Source: JAUVRX01 sp049664225
GTDB taxonomy: Bacteria > Acidobacteriota > Thermoanaerobaculia > Multivoradales > JAHEKO01
NCBI GenBank assembly: GCA_049664225.1
Contig: JBATEX010000077.1
Span: 29,544-93,543, forward strand
Direction of reading: 5' to 3'
Length of the DNA: 64,000 nucleotides
Part shown: positions 18,890-28,500 of the stretch, in pieces
Numbering within the stretch: the stretch's first letter is position 1
Layout: every line of letters begins with the position of its first letter
Position numbers and translations under genes: made by a program
The notes under the pieces: generated by a model
Database searches by the model: none
What the model saw: the letters and a program-made list of their open reading frames with translations, nothing else
What the model was told of the DNA's origin: nothing

Positions 18890-19444
18890 CTACGATCTTC
18901 CCAACAGCCCCTCTTTGAAGGCGGTACTGGGAGGGCTGGGCCCTATCCAACAACCCCACAGAGCGTCCGCGAAGGGCTTGCCCTCGATGGTTCCCTTCAC
19001 ACTCCCCTTGACTTCGACAGTCGTCCCCTTGCCTGGCTGAAAGGTGTAGACCATCTCCTCGCCTTTTCTCATGTCTTCCATGTAGCCGCAAAGCGTCTCG
19101 AACTGCTGGGCCACTTCGGCGCTCGCTCCTGGGGTGTTGTTCTCGAGGCCTTCTTCCCAACCATCACACAACTGACCAGCTTTGACCCCGTAGCGGAAGT
19201 TCATGCGGGTCATGCGAGCGGTGTCGGCAGCCAAGATGTTGTCCGGCTCGCCACTGGGCTGATCCAGATAGAGGCCTGCCACATAGACCTTGATGATGGC
19301 CTTCTTGCGCAGGCCCATGCCGTTGAGTGCCAGGGTGTCGTCACCGACCTGCACCGAATCCGGCATGGTGACTCCGGCCAGATCGCCGGCCCACGCTCCA
19401 GTGGCTCCGATGACCAGTACCGCGAGAGAAAGTAGGTTCTTCAA
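18890..19444 (-). CDS. Secreted chalcone-isomerase-like protein
   Basis: 184 residues with a signal peptide (n-region MKN, hydrophobic ~4-17, cleavage near GAWA). The mature part shows the bacterial chalcone-isomerase-like signature: LNGMGLRKKAIIKVYVAGLYLD followed by a basic-residue-poor second half with GKGTTVEVKG and GTIEGKPFADALW. Family members are mostly exported proteins without proven isomerase activity. Starts with TTG at 19444, chosen because AAAGGAGG is six bases upstream. It is convergent with the anti-sigma gene and lies 105 bases downstream of the HtrA-type protease on the same strand. Confidence 0.85.
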   Translation of the reverse strand: MKNLLSLAVLVIGATGAWAGDLAGVTMPDSVQVGDDTLALNGMGLRKKAIIKVYVAGLYLDQPSGEPDNILAADTARMTRMNFRYGVKAGQLCDGWEEGLENNTPGASAEVAQQFETLCGYMEDMRKGEEMVYTFQPGKGTTVEVKGSVKGTIEGKPFADALWGCWIGPSPPSTAFKEGLLGRS

Positions 19445-19549
19445 AGTACGCCTCCTTTCAATGACGTAACCTGCAAAACCAACAGGCGAGATATCCCCAG
19501 ATGGATCTCCTGCATTCTATCTGTCGCCCCCGACCCGCGCCGGCGGACA

Positions 19550-20689
19550 TCAACGCGAAGGCAGCCCCAGCTCGACGGCAACCGTCAGCGGTTGGCCGTC
19601 GCGAATCAAAGACACTTCGACTTCCTGTCCCGGGCGCAATCGATCGAGCGCCAGCAGAAGATCGTCGATGCCCTTCACCGCCAGACCCGCCACCTCGACG
19701 ATGACATCACCGAGGATCACACGACCATAGACATCGCGACGGGTCCCACGGAGCCCGGCCCGATCGGCGCCACTGCCCGGCACGATTCGACCGATCACAG
19801 CGCCATCCAGGCCGAGATTCTCTGCCACTCTCGCCGAGAGCAATTCCACACCGAGCGTCGGCCTTTCAACGACGCCCTTGCTGATCAACTCGGGGACCAC
19901 CCAGCTCACGGTATCGACCGGGATCGCGAAGCCGATTCCCGCGTAGGCCCCCGAGGGGCTGAAGATCGCCGTATTGACGCCGATCAGCCTTCCTGCGCTG
20001 TCCAGGAGTGGACCTCCGGAGTTCCCCGGGTTGATGGCCGCATCCGTCTGTATGACATCCCGAATGGGAATCCGCGCCACCGACTCGATCTCACGGCCCA
20101 GAGCGCTGATGACTCCGGTGGTCAACGTCTGGTCCAGCCCGAAAGGATTGCCGATCGCGAGAACGCTTTGGCCGACCTGCAGATCAGCCGAGCTGCCCAC
20201 TGTGATCGGGTGCAGGGAATCCGGCGGCGCCGCGATCTCCAGCACGGCAAGATCCTTCTCTGGAGCTACCCCGATGACCTTCGAATCCCAGACGCTCTGA
20301 TCCTGCAGCGTGACCTGGGCCGCGTTGGCTCCCTGAAGAACGTGATAGTTGGTGACGATCCGCCCCTTTGCGTCCCACACGAATCCCGAACCCGTGCCGC
20401 GGGGGATCTCGTAGACATTGAGATCGAACCAGTCTCTCCGTAGGGAAATCGAGGTGATGTAGACGACGGATCGCGAAGCCCGGCGGAACAGCTCGATGGT
20501 CGCCTCCTCTGCGGCGGTGAGGCCTGCGCCAGCCGCCGCCGGTGCCGCCAGAACCGGATCGACTGGCAACGAGCTCGTGAACGTGAGAATCATTCCCACC
20601 AGGACAGATTCGACAACCCGGGCCGGCATCCGTGAACGAACCCGTCCCGAGCTCTCGTAGTCGCGCCAGTAGGTCCGCTTGGTCTTCAT
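19550..20689 (-). CDS. HtrA/DegP-type trypsin-like serine protease with PDZ domain
   Basis: 379 residues. A hydrophobic segment at ~28-50 should export the enzyme. The S1C catalytic triad is visible: His116 (TNYHVLQG), Asp146 (EKDLAVLEI) and Ser224 (NPGNSGGPL). A single PDZ domain occupies ~270-375 (LGVELL, VPGSGADRAGLRG, GDVIVEVAG). One PDZ puts it with DegS/HtrA-like rather than DegP. Start taken at the ATG at 20689 after GAGAG; an in-frame ATG at 20746 lies inside an inverted repeat and lacks a ribosome site. Divergent from the glycosyltransferase gene. Role: envelope protein quality control, by family. Confidence 0.93.
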   Translation of the reverse strand: MKTKRTYWRDYESSGRVRSRMPARVVESVLVGMILTFTSSLPVDPVLAAPAAAGAGLTAAEEATIELFRRASRSVVYITSISLRRDWFDLNVYEIPRGTGSGFVWDAKGRIVTNYHVLQGANAAQVTLQDQSVWDSKVIGVAPEKDLAVLEIAAPPDSLHPITVGSSADLQVGQSVLAIGNPFGLDQTLTTGVISALGREIESVARIPIRDVIQTDAAINPGNSGGPLLDSAGRLIGVNTAIFSPSGAYAGIGFAIPVDTVSWVVPELISKGVVERPTLGVELLSARVAENLGLDGAVIGRIVPGSGADRAGLRGTRRDVYGRVILGDVIVEVAGLAVKGIDDLLLALDRLRPGQEVEVSLIRDGQPLTVAVELGLPSR

Positions 20690-20734
20690 CGACTCTCGGC
20701 GAAGATGATCAGAGCGAGTCCCGATCAGTGCATC

Positions 20735-20751
20735 ATGCCATAACATGGCAT
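20735..20751. promoter_or_regulatory. Inverted repeat in the htrA/glycosyltransferase divergent region, possible operator
   Basis: ATGCCAT and ATGGCAT form perfect 7-base arms around the three-base centre AAC, with partial pairing continuing outward. It lies 46 bases upstream of the preferred protease start and 69 bases before the glycosyltransferase start, where a dimeric regulator could act on both. No known operator consensus was matched. Confidence 0.3.
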
Positions 20752-20819
20752 CATCGATGCAGACCAGCAGGACCGTAATCGGCCGTCTACACCTGGCCTG
20801 AGGACGGAATCAAGGCCTC

Positions 20820-22541
20820 ATGAAAGCCACACGATCCAGCGCTGCCGCCTCCAGACGCAGGCTTTTCGGACTGCTGCTTCCCATTCTGCTTCTCGGTGTC
20901 CACTTCGGACTGACTTTCAGTGCAGCGGAGCACGATTCCGGGACCCTGGACGAGCCGCCGAACCTGTTAGCCGGTCACTACCTGTGGAAGACAGGCCACT
21001 ACAATATCGACCGCGAGCATCCGCCGCTGGCAAGGCTCATCGAATCGCTGCCCTTGCTGTTCCTGCCGTTGGAAACGGCGGTGCCCGACCCAGACGGCTC
21101 GATGCCTGCGTATTGGCCGCTGAGCGTCGAGTTCCTCTACGAGAACACCGTACCCGCCGATCAGATGCTGATGCCGGCTCGCTGCATGGTGATCGGGCTG
21201 ACGATCTTGCTCGGGGCGCTGCTCTGGTGGTGGGGTGAGCGGCTCTTCGAAGCTCCCTCCGGGGTCATCGCTCTTCTCACATTCACCTTCAGCCCGTTGA
21301 TTCTGGCGCACGGCCATCTCGCCACCACGGACCTCGCCATCGCCCTGGCATTTCCGCTCGCGCTCTTCTGCCTCTACCACTACGTCGAGCACCCCGGATC
21401 GTGGCGGGCCGTGGTGGTGGGCGTGGGCCTCGGCACCGCATTGGCGACCAAGGGATCGGCCGTTGTTCTGCTGCCCACTTTCCTCTTCATTCTGGCCTGG
21501 ACCTGGCGTGGGCAGCCACCCACCCGCAGGGTCTTTCTGAAGCATGGAGCCCTCTGCCTCGCAACCTCTCTCGTGGTCATAGCGACGGTCTATTTCGGAG
21601 ACTTCGGCGCCTTCCTCGCTTCGGTGAAGGAGGTCCTGTTTCACAGTGCTGCCGGAGGGCTGGGCGACAACTATCTGCTGGGCCGAGTGTCGCCCAGCGG
21701 ATGGCTCGTCTACTTCCTCGTGGCCTTCCTGTTGAAGACTCCGATTCCGTTCCTGGTCCTGCTGGCGACGGCGCTCCTCATGCTCCGAGGCTCTCCGCAA
21801 TGCGAGGCCGTCACCCTCTGGCTGGTCTTTCCGACCGCACTCTTCCTTCTGGTCGCCTCGCTGTCAGACCTCCAGATCGGGCTCCGACATCTGCTGCCCG
21901 TCTTCCCTCTGCTCTGCCTGATCGCGGGCGAGGCGGGCGGACGACTCTGGCGCCGAAAGAGACTCGGGACACAACTGGCCCTCGGCTTCCTGGCAGCATG
22001 GATGGCCGTGGATGCGGCAATGGCTCACCCGCACTACATCGCCTACTTCAATCAGCTGATCGGCGACCCGGACTCGGCGATCGACTACCTCGCAGACTCC
22101 AACATCGACTGGGGACAGGAGTTGCGTCACCTCGATGACTATCTCAGAGACGAGGGCATCGGCGGGGTCTACCTTTCCTACTTTGGCAACGCCGATCCCG
22201 AGGCCTATGGCATCCGCTACCTCCCCGTCTACTTCAAGACCTCTCGACCGCGCTGGGGCGATCCGAGCCTAGACCTTCGCGGCGAATCCAAGGCCCTTCT
22301 CGCCGTGTCAGCAACCCACCTGCAAGGCGTCTATCAACCCGGCCCCGACGCCTTCGCCTGGCTCAAAACACGCGAGCCGGCAGCGATCCTGGGGCGATCT
22401 TTCTTTCTGTTCGACCTGACTGATGACGAGGAGGCGCATCGGCGACTGGCCACCATCTTCCGCGAGCAAAGGAGGCCCAGGCTTGCGGAAATCGAGACCG
22501 AGTGGGCCGACCAGTTGAAATCCGAGGCCTTTTCGAAGTGA
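20820..22541 (+). CDS. GT-C family membrane glycosyltransferase (PMT/ArnT-like)
   Basis: 573 residues, about ten hydrophobic helices. The first periplasmic loop has the GT-C signature: the acidic pair in DEPPNLLAGHYL and the REHPPLARL segment, typical of GT39/PMT-like enzymes that move a sugar from a polyprenyl-phosphate donor. A further conserved segment, SNIDWGQELRHLDDYL, is in the large C-terminal soluble region. ATG at 20820 follows a weak ribosome site. Acceptor (protein or lipid) unknown. No glycan gene cluster surrounds it; it is divergent from the HtrA-type protease. Confidence 0.87.
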   Translation: MKATRSSAAASRRRLFGLLLPILLLGVHFGLTFSAAEHDSGTLDEPPNLLAGHYLWKTGHYNIDREHPPLARLIESLPLLFLPLETAVPDPDGSMPAYWPLSVEFLYENTVPADQMLMPARCMVIGLTILLGALLWWWGERLFEAPSGVIALLTFTFSPLILAHGHLATTDLAIALAFPLALFCLYHYVEHPGSWRAVVVGVGLGTALATKGSAVVLLPTFLFILAWTWRGQPPTRRVFLKHGALCLATSLVVIATVYFGDFGAFLASVKEVLFHSAAGGLGDNYLLGRVSPSGWLVYFLVAFLLKTPIPFLVLLATALLMLRGSPQCEAVTLWLVFPTALFLLVASLSDLQIGLRHLLPVFPLLCLIAGEAGGRLWRRKRLGTQLALGFLAAWMAVDAAMAHPHYIAYFNQLIGDPDSAIDYLADSNIDWGQELRHLDDYLRDEGIGGVYLSYFGNADPEAYGIRYLPVYFKTSRPRWGDPSLDLRGESKALLAVSATHLQGVYQPGPDAFAWLKTREPAAILGRSFFLFDLTDDEEAHRRLATIFREQRRPRLAEIETEWADQLKSEAFSK

Positions 22542-22611
22542 AGCTGTTAGGCTCAGCGAGTAAACACACGATTGAATGGACCGCCCGTCGAGCGGCGGTA
22601 AGGAGATCGGC

Positions 22612-23178
22612 ATGAAAAGCTCAACGCGACAGAACCGACTCTGGCTCATCTTGGTTGTAGGAGGAGTTTCTGTATTGGGCGCTTTCGCCCTGCTTGCACA
22701 GCCTGACCGGGGCGACTTGGCTCCAGCCGACCAGGCTGCCAGTGGCAGCGGGGGCTCGGGTCTCATGGGTGTGCCAGTCGGCGCCATTCTGCCCTACGTC
22801 GGCAGCCTCGACTCGCTACCGCAGGGGTGGCTCCCCTGCGACGGTCGAACGGTGAGCGACCCCAACTCACCGTTTCATGGCAGCGCGATCCCCAACCTCA
22901 TGGACAATCGCTTCGTGATGGGGGTGAGCTCTGCCGACGAGCTCAATAGCACAGGAGGTTCCAACGAAGTCGTCATGGACGGCCAGCACAATCACCGCGG
23001 CAACGCCACCAATCGCGTCAACCAGGTGTCAGGTAGCCCACGCTACCTCGACTCCTCGGGGAATCGGGGCTTCCGACATACTCACGATCTGCAGATCAAC
23101 GTCAATGGCAACCACAATCACGGTGGTGAGGGGCGCCCGCAGTACCATGGCACCTACTTCATTGTCAGGGTGAAGTGA
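22612..23178 (+). CDS. Exported phage-tail-collar-domain protein
   Basis: 188 residues. The ATG at 22612 is chosen for the ideal AAGGAG seven bases upstream. Residues ~10-30 form a signal peptide or anchor, followed by a Gly/Ser/Ala linker. The rest is a single tail-collar domain: VPVGAILPYVGSLDSLPQGWLPCDGRTVS then IPNLMDNRFVMG. The C-terminal third is rich in His pairs (QHNH, RHTH, NHNH), like the metal-binding HxH motifs of long tail-fibre tips, and ends in YFIVRVK. No phage genes are nearby, so this looks like a host-encoded exported or surface protein. Function unknown. Confidence 0.82.
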   Translation: MKSSTRQNRLWLILVVGGVSVLGAFALLAQPDRGDLAPADQAASGSGGSGLMGVPVGAILPYVGSLDSLPQGWLPCDGRTVSDPNSPFHGSAIPNLMDNRFVMGVSSADELNSTGGSNEVVMDGQHNHRGNATNRVNQVSGSPRYLDSSGNRGFRHTHDLQINVNGNHNHGGEGRPQYHGTYFIVRVK

Positions 23179-23444
23179 GGCGCGACCTGAATCCCTGTCA
23201 GGTTCCTTCGGTTGCGGGCACCAGGTAGTCGCCGCCTTCGACGAAGCACTTGATTCGCGTCGTGCTTCGCCTCCGCGTGAAGAATGAACCCGTGATCGGT
23301 GCTTCGTGGAGTTCGGACTCCACCACGCATCGACGAGCAGTGGAAATTCGTCCTGCGAATGCGGGGGATTCGACACTGGAAGAGGCCAGAAGACTTGCAG
23401 TTCCCAGGGGTCCGTCAACGGGTAATTCGAGCTAGGATAGAAAG
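23179..23444. other. Gene-free 266-base spacer with three small hairpins
   Basis: No supportable gene. Three perfect inverted repeats are visible: ACCTGA/TCAGGT at 23185-23203 (could end the collar-protein transcript, but no T-run follows), CGAAGCAC/GTGCTTCG at 23242-23269 with a 12-base loop, and GTGGAGT/ACTCCAC at 23306-23323 around a TCGG tetraloop. A short RNA is possible but not shown. Confidence 0.45.
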
Positions 23445-24170
23445 ATGCGAGCATCGAGGATGTTGTTGGTTTGTTGTCTCCCGTTGTTGTCAATTGCCGC
23501 TATTGCGGCACCGGCTGAGCCGATAGCGAATCTAGAGAGCGCCTTCTCGATCGAGGCGAGTCTGCTCGACGAGGAGATCGCCACCTACGGCCGAGCTCGA
23601 GCCCGCGAAAAACGAGCCGTCGCCGATCTGCAGCGGCTCAACGCCCAGCTCGACGAGCTGATCGAGGATCCCAACGCCTCGCTGTCGAGTTTCACCGTCC
23701 TCGAGGAGGAGGTCGGAGTGGCCATCGAGGTGGCTTGCGCCCGCGCCAAGGAGAGTGCCGCTGCGCGTCAGAGGATGTACGAGCGCATGCGTCGACTGTC
23801 GGGAATCGTGCAGGAATACGAGTTGAGCGAGGAGCGCCAACAGGCTCGTAGCGGCGGCATCGCGGGCATATGGCGGGTCGAAGCCCAGCCGATCGATCTC
23901 TACGGAGTCTTCGACTTGGCAGCCGAGAACCTCCTGGTAACCGGCACCTATCGCATGAGCAACGGCAACCAGGGCTCCATGCGAGGCACCCTGGTGGGCA
24001 GCAACCTGGAGCTCGAAATGATCGACTCGCGCCAGGGGGCAGTCGCAACGGTCAAGGGAGAGCTCGACACCGTCAAGGGAGAGATTCGAGGCAGGTGGTT
24101 CGCTTTCGATCTATCTGCTGGGCGACCTGCGTCGGGTGATTGGTACGCTCACAAGACGGCCGCTGAATAG
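23445..24170 (+). CDS. Secreted coiled-coil protein of unknown function
   Basis: 241 residues, family not recognised. Signal peptide at 1-22 (ends AIAA). Residues ~30-135 are charged and helical with regular Leu/Ala spacing, consistent with a coiled coil (AVADLQRLNAQLDELIED; QRMYERMRRLSGIVQEY). The C-terminal ~100 residues look like a small beta barrel or sandwich: GIWRVEAQPIDLYGVFDL, GTYRMSNGNQGSMRGTL, GELDTVKGEIRGRWFAF. AGGATAG precedes the ATG at 23445. The next gene starts 37 bases after its stop. Confidence 0.75.
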   Translation: MRASRMLLVCCLPLLSIAAIAAPAEPIANLESAFSIEASLLDEEIATYGRARAREKRAVADLQRLNAQLDELIEDPNASLSSFTVLEEEVGVAIEVACARAKESAAARQRMYERMRRLSGIVQEYELSEERQQARSGGIAGIWRVEAQPIDLYGVFDLAAENLLVTGTYRMSNGNQGSMRGTLVGSNLELEMIDSRQGAVATVKGELDTVKGEIRGRWFAFDLSAGRPASGDWYAHKTAAE

Positions 24171-24207
24171 CGAGGCCGTTGTCGAATCCTGGCAGGCTGG
24201 ATCATCG

Positions 24208-25401
24208 ATGGAGCACGACAGCACAGGTATGAACAACGGCCCACCATTGCGGATTCGCACCATCACAGCGGGCAGAGAGCTTCCAGACCTTCAGGAGACT
24301 GGGATGCTGGAGGAAGATCTGGCTTTCCTCTCGGCCGCGCGAGATGATTTTCTCAAGGGCGATCTCGAAGTACAGACGATTCGAATCGCCACTCAACCGC
24401 TAATCAGTGCAGCCGACGACAGGTCCCTGTCAACAGCTCTTCCGGCGCTGCAATCGATGGCTTCATTGGTCTCGGACGCGAGCGCTCTGTTGTCTATCGG
24501 CCCTATCGCCCACGAGGGGGGAAGTGCCAGCGCGATCGCCGAATGGGCCGCGGCACTCATGCAGGCCACGTCGAACCTGAGCTTCAGCATCCCGGTGGCC
24601 TCGCTTGACGGTGGCGTCGATGGACGGGCCCTACGAGTCGCAGCCCAGGTCATGCTGTCGCTGGCCTCGGCGCTCGAGGGAGGGGAAGCCAACTTCCGGT
24701 TCGCCGCCGCGGCGAATGTCTCCCCAGGCACACCCTTCTTTCCCGTCGCCTACCACCGCGGTGAGCCCGCCTTCAGCATCGGCCTCGAATCAGCCAGACT
24801 CGTCGAGATCGCCTTCGACGGCACATCGGATTCTCGAGCGGCTCGATCTCTCCTCACCCAAGCTCTCGAACAGCGACTGGAGTCTGTTGTGGCCCGAGCC
24901 ACGGCCATCGCCCGCCGCCACTCCAGGAGATTCCTGGGCATCGACATGAGCCCGGCACCTGGCCTCGATGCGAGCATCGCCGTCGCGATCGAAATGCTGA
25001 CGGGTCTCCCGTTCGGCTCCCCTTCGACCCTCGGAGCCTGTGCCACGATCACCCGAGCGATCTCAGAGGCATCGATACCAAGGTGCGGCTATTCGGGGTT
25101 GATGCTGCCTGTGCTGGAGGACGTTCTCCTGGCACAGCGCGCAGCGGAGGGGAGATTCACGCTGAACGATCTCTTGCTCTACTCCGCAGTGTGCGGGACC
25201 GGCCTCGATGTCGTACCCCTGCCAGGTGATATCGAGGCCGAATGCTTGGCTGCGATCATCGGAGACGTGGCCGCGCTGGCCCATAGACTGCAGAAACCAC
25301 TGGCCGCACGATTGCTCCCTATCCCTGGCAAAGCAGCTGGAGAGCTGGTGAAGCTCGATAATCCGTACCTCACCGACGCGATGGTCATGAGGGTTCCCTG
25401 A
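24208..25401 (+). CDS. DUF711 / UPF0210 family protein
   Basis: 397 residues from the ATG at 24208; the frame is open further upstream (GTG at 24136, overlapping the previous gene) and another ATG is at 24229, so the exact start is uncertain. It matches DUF711: IRTITAG near the N-terminus, GIDMSPAPGLDASIAVAIE in the middle, and LNDLLLYSAVCGTGLDVVPLPGD towards the C-terminus. DUF711 proteins are related in fold to glycyl-radical-type barrels but lack a radical site and have no agreed function. The usual partner, an ACT-domain protein (UPF0237), is not adjacent. Confidence 0.83.
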   Translation: MEHDSTGMNNGPPLRIRTITAGRELPDLQETGMLEEDLAFLSAARDDFLKGDLEVQTIRIATQPLISAADDRSLSTALPALQSMASLVSDASALLSIGPIAHEGGSASAIAEWAAALMQATSNLSFSIPVASLDGGVDGRALRVAAQVMLSLASALEGGEANFRFAAAANVSPGTPFFPVAYHRGEPAFSIGLESARLVEIAFDGTSDSRAARSLLTQALEQRLESVVARATAIARRHSRRFLGIDMSPAPGLDASIAVAIEMLTGLPFGSPSTLGACATITRAISEASIPRCGYSGLMLPVLEDVLLAQRAAEGRFTLNDLLLYSAVCGTGLDVVPLPGDIEAECLAAIIGDVAALAHRLQKPLAARLLPIPGKAAGELVKLDNPYLTDAMVMRVP

Positions 25402-25503
25402 CCAGACGACGAAGTTCCCAGACCGGAGATATACTTCCGGCTCGCCTGTGATGGAGGGTAGTCTCAAAACCCACAAGTAGCTCTCGATTTTCGGAGGAGC
25501 GTG

Positions 25504-28500
25504 ATGCGTTCACAGCACTTTGGAAGGAATCTCGATCTGCGAGCCCTGGCAGCAAGACTGGTCCTCCTTGGTTTGGCTCTCATGACGATCGGGCTGCCGG
25601 TACGGGCTGCCGATGACGAGTCGAAGGACGGTACCGAAGAGTCCTTTCTCGAGGCCCTGGAGTTCCGCAACATCGGCCCCTTTCGAGGCGGCCGCGTCAC
25701 GGCTGTCACCGGGTTAGCCGGTGATTCGCAAACCTACTACATGGGCTCGACCGGAGGCGGAGTCTGGAAGACCACCGACGCCGGGACGACCTGGAGCAAC
25801 ATCTCCGACGACAGCTTCCAGGTGGGATCCATCGGCGCCGTAGCGGTGGCACCTTCGGACCCGAACGTGATCTACGTTGGAACCGGTTCCGCCTGCCCAA
25901 GAGGCAACGTGTCACCGGGCAATGGCATCTATCGCTCGACCGACGCAGGTAAGACCTGGCATCACCTTGGTCTCGACGAGACGGGACAGATTGCGCGCAT
26001 CCATGTGCACCCGAAGGACCCCGACTTGATCTACGTAGCAGCTCTCGGTCACATCTTCGGACCCAACGAGGAGCGCGGAGTCTTCCGTTCCAGTGACGGC
26101 GGCTCGACATGGGACAAGGTTCTCTACGTCAACGACAGGGCGGGGGCGGTAGACCTGACCCTGGATCCCTCGAACCCTCGCATCCTCTTCGCCGCCATCT
26201 GGGAAGCCGAGCGCAAGCCATGGACCATGCTGAGCGGCGGCGAATCCAGCGGTCTCTACAGGAGCAAGGATGGCGGCGACTCCTGGGACGAGATGACTGA
26301 AGGGTTGCCTGAAGGGATCAAGGGACGCATCGGGGTCAGCATCTCCGCGGCTGATTCCAATCGGGTCTGGGCCCTGGTGGAAGCCGACGAAGGCGGCCTT
26401 TTCCGGTCCGATGATGGTGGCGATGAATTTCTCCTGATCAACCCCGACAGGAACTTCAGGCAGCGAGCTTGGTACTACACGCATGTCTTTGCAGACCCGC
26501 GGGATCCGCAGACCGTCTATGTGCTGAATACCGGCATCTGGAAGTCGACCGACGGAGGCAAGAGCTTCTCCTACATCCGAGCGCCTCACGGCGATCACCA
26601 CGATCTCTGGATCAACGCTGACGACCCGCTGAACCTGATCAATGGCAACGACGGCGGAGCCAACGTCAGCTTCAACGGCGGCAAGACCTGGTCTACCCAA
26701 GGCAATCAGCCCACGGCGGAGATGTATCGCGTGGCAGTAGACGGCCAGTTTCCCTATCGCGTCTATGGTTGCCAGCAAGACAACTCCTGCGTCTCGCTAC
26801 CAAGCCGCACCTCCTCCTCGGGCATAGCGCGCTACGACTGGTACGAAATCGGTGGCTGCGAGAGTGGCCACGTGGCGGTAGACCCACGCAATCCCGACAT
26901 CTCGTACGCCGGCTGCTACGGCGGCTCCATCGGTCGCTACGACCACGCGACCGACCAGCAACGGGAAATCAACGCCTATCCCCAACTCGCCGTCGGCCAG
27001 GCAGCCAAGGACCTGCGCTATCGCTTTCAGTGGAACGCCCCGATCCGGCTCTCACCGCACGACCCTGACGTCCTCTACCACACTTCGCAGTTCGTGCACC
27101 GCTCCACCGATCATGGCCAATCCTGGGAAGTGATCAGCCCCGACCTGACCCGGAACGACGAACAGAAGCAGGGCTATGCGGGCGGTGACCTGACCTGGGA
27201 CAACACGGGCGTCGAAGTCTACGACACAATCTTCGCCTTCGAGGAGTCGAGGCAGACAAAGGGGCTACTCTGGGCGGGAACGGACGACGGCAGGGTGCAC
27301 CTGTCCCGGGACAATGGTGAGACTTGGAATGAGATCACACCGCCCGGGATGCCCGATTGGGGCCAGGTCAACATGATCGAGCTCTCAGCGCACGATCCCG
27401 GACGCGCCTTCCTGGCGGTGACCCGATACAAGATGGACGACTTCAAACCCTACATCTTTCGCACCGACGACTACGGAGCTAGTTGGTCCCTGATCAGCGG
27501 TGGCACTGATGGGATTCCTGCAGACCATTTTGTTCGGGTCGTGCGCGAGGACCCGGACAGGAAGGGGCTCCTCTATGCAGGCACCGAGTTCGGCCTCTTT
27601 CTCTCGTTCGATGATGGCAAGACCTGGAAGAGCTTCCAGCAGAATCTGCCAATCACCCCGATTACCGATATGGTCCTCACGGGCCAGGACCTGGTCGTCG
27701 CGACCCAGGGGCGGTCGTTTTGGATCCTCGACGACGTGACGCCGCTGCACTCCATGACACCGGAGATCGCCGAAGAGGAAGCACACCTGTTCGCCCCCCG
27801 GACTACGTACCGGTTCGGAGGTGCCGGTGGGTTTGGAGACCGAGGATCGGGCACCAACCCGCCTTCTGGCGTCATCCTGTACTACCTCCTGGGTGAAGAA
27901 ATCGAGGGCGAGCTCCAACTCGAGATTCTGAACGCTGATGGGGCCGTCTTGCGGACCCTGTCCAGTGAGAAAGAGGAGCCCCAGGCTCCGAGCCCATGGC
28001 GGCGTTTCTTTCCCGAAATGGCCGGCAGTCGAAAGCTCGCTGCCGAGAAGGGGCTCAACCGGTATGTCTGGAACCTCCGCCGGCACGATGCGGAGCTGGT
28101 CGACGATGCCGTTCTCTGGGGCATGGCCAGAGGTCCCATCGTTCCTCCTGGCAGCTATCAGGGCCGCCTCTCCCATGGTGACTGGAGCCAGACGGTGGAC
28201 ATCCAGCTCGTCAAGGACCCGCGTGTCGAGGTCAGCCAGGCAGACCTGATTGCCCAATACGAGCTGGCGACAGAGATCTGGGAGGCTCTGAGTGAAAGCC
28301 ACCAAGCCCTCGGCAGGATTCGCGACATGCGCTCCCAGGTCGAGGAGCTGACCCAGCGTCTGGACAAAGCCGGCTATGGTGATGGGATTGCCGAGCTCTC
28401 CGAGACCATTGGCGACCAGCTCACAGCAATCGAAGAGAAGATCTACCAGACCAGAAATGAGTCGTCCCAAGACATCCTCAACTACCCTCCTCGACTGGAC

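Noticed and set aside
19592..20443. 283-codon plus-strand frame across the protease gene
   Set aside because: Antisense to the intact HtrA catalytic triad; no start signal or motif.
22612..23178. Prophage remnant suggested by the tail-collar domain
   Set aside because: No integrase, capsid, tail or lysis genes or att-like repeats are around it, and the protein has its own export signal.
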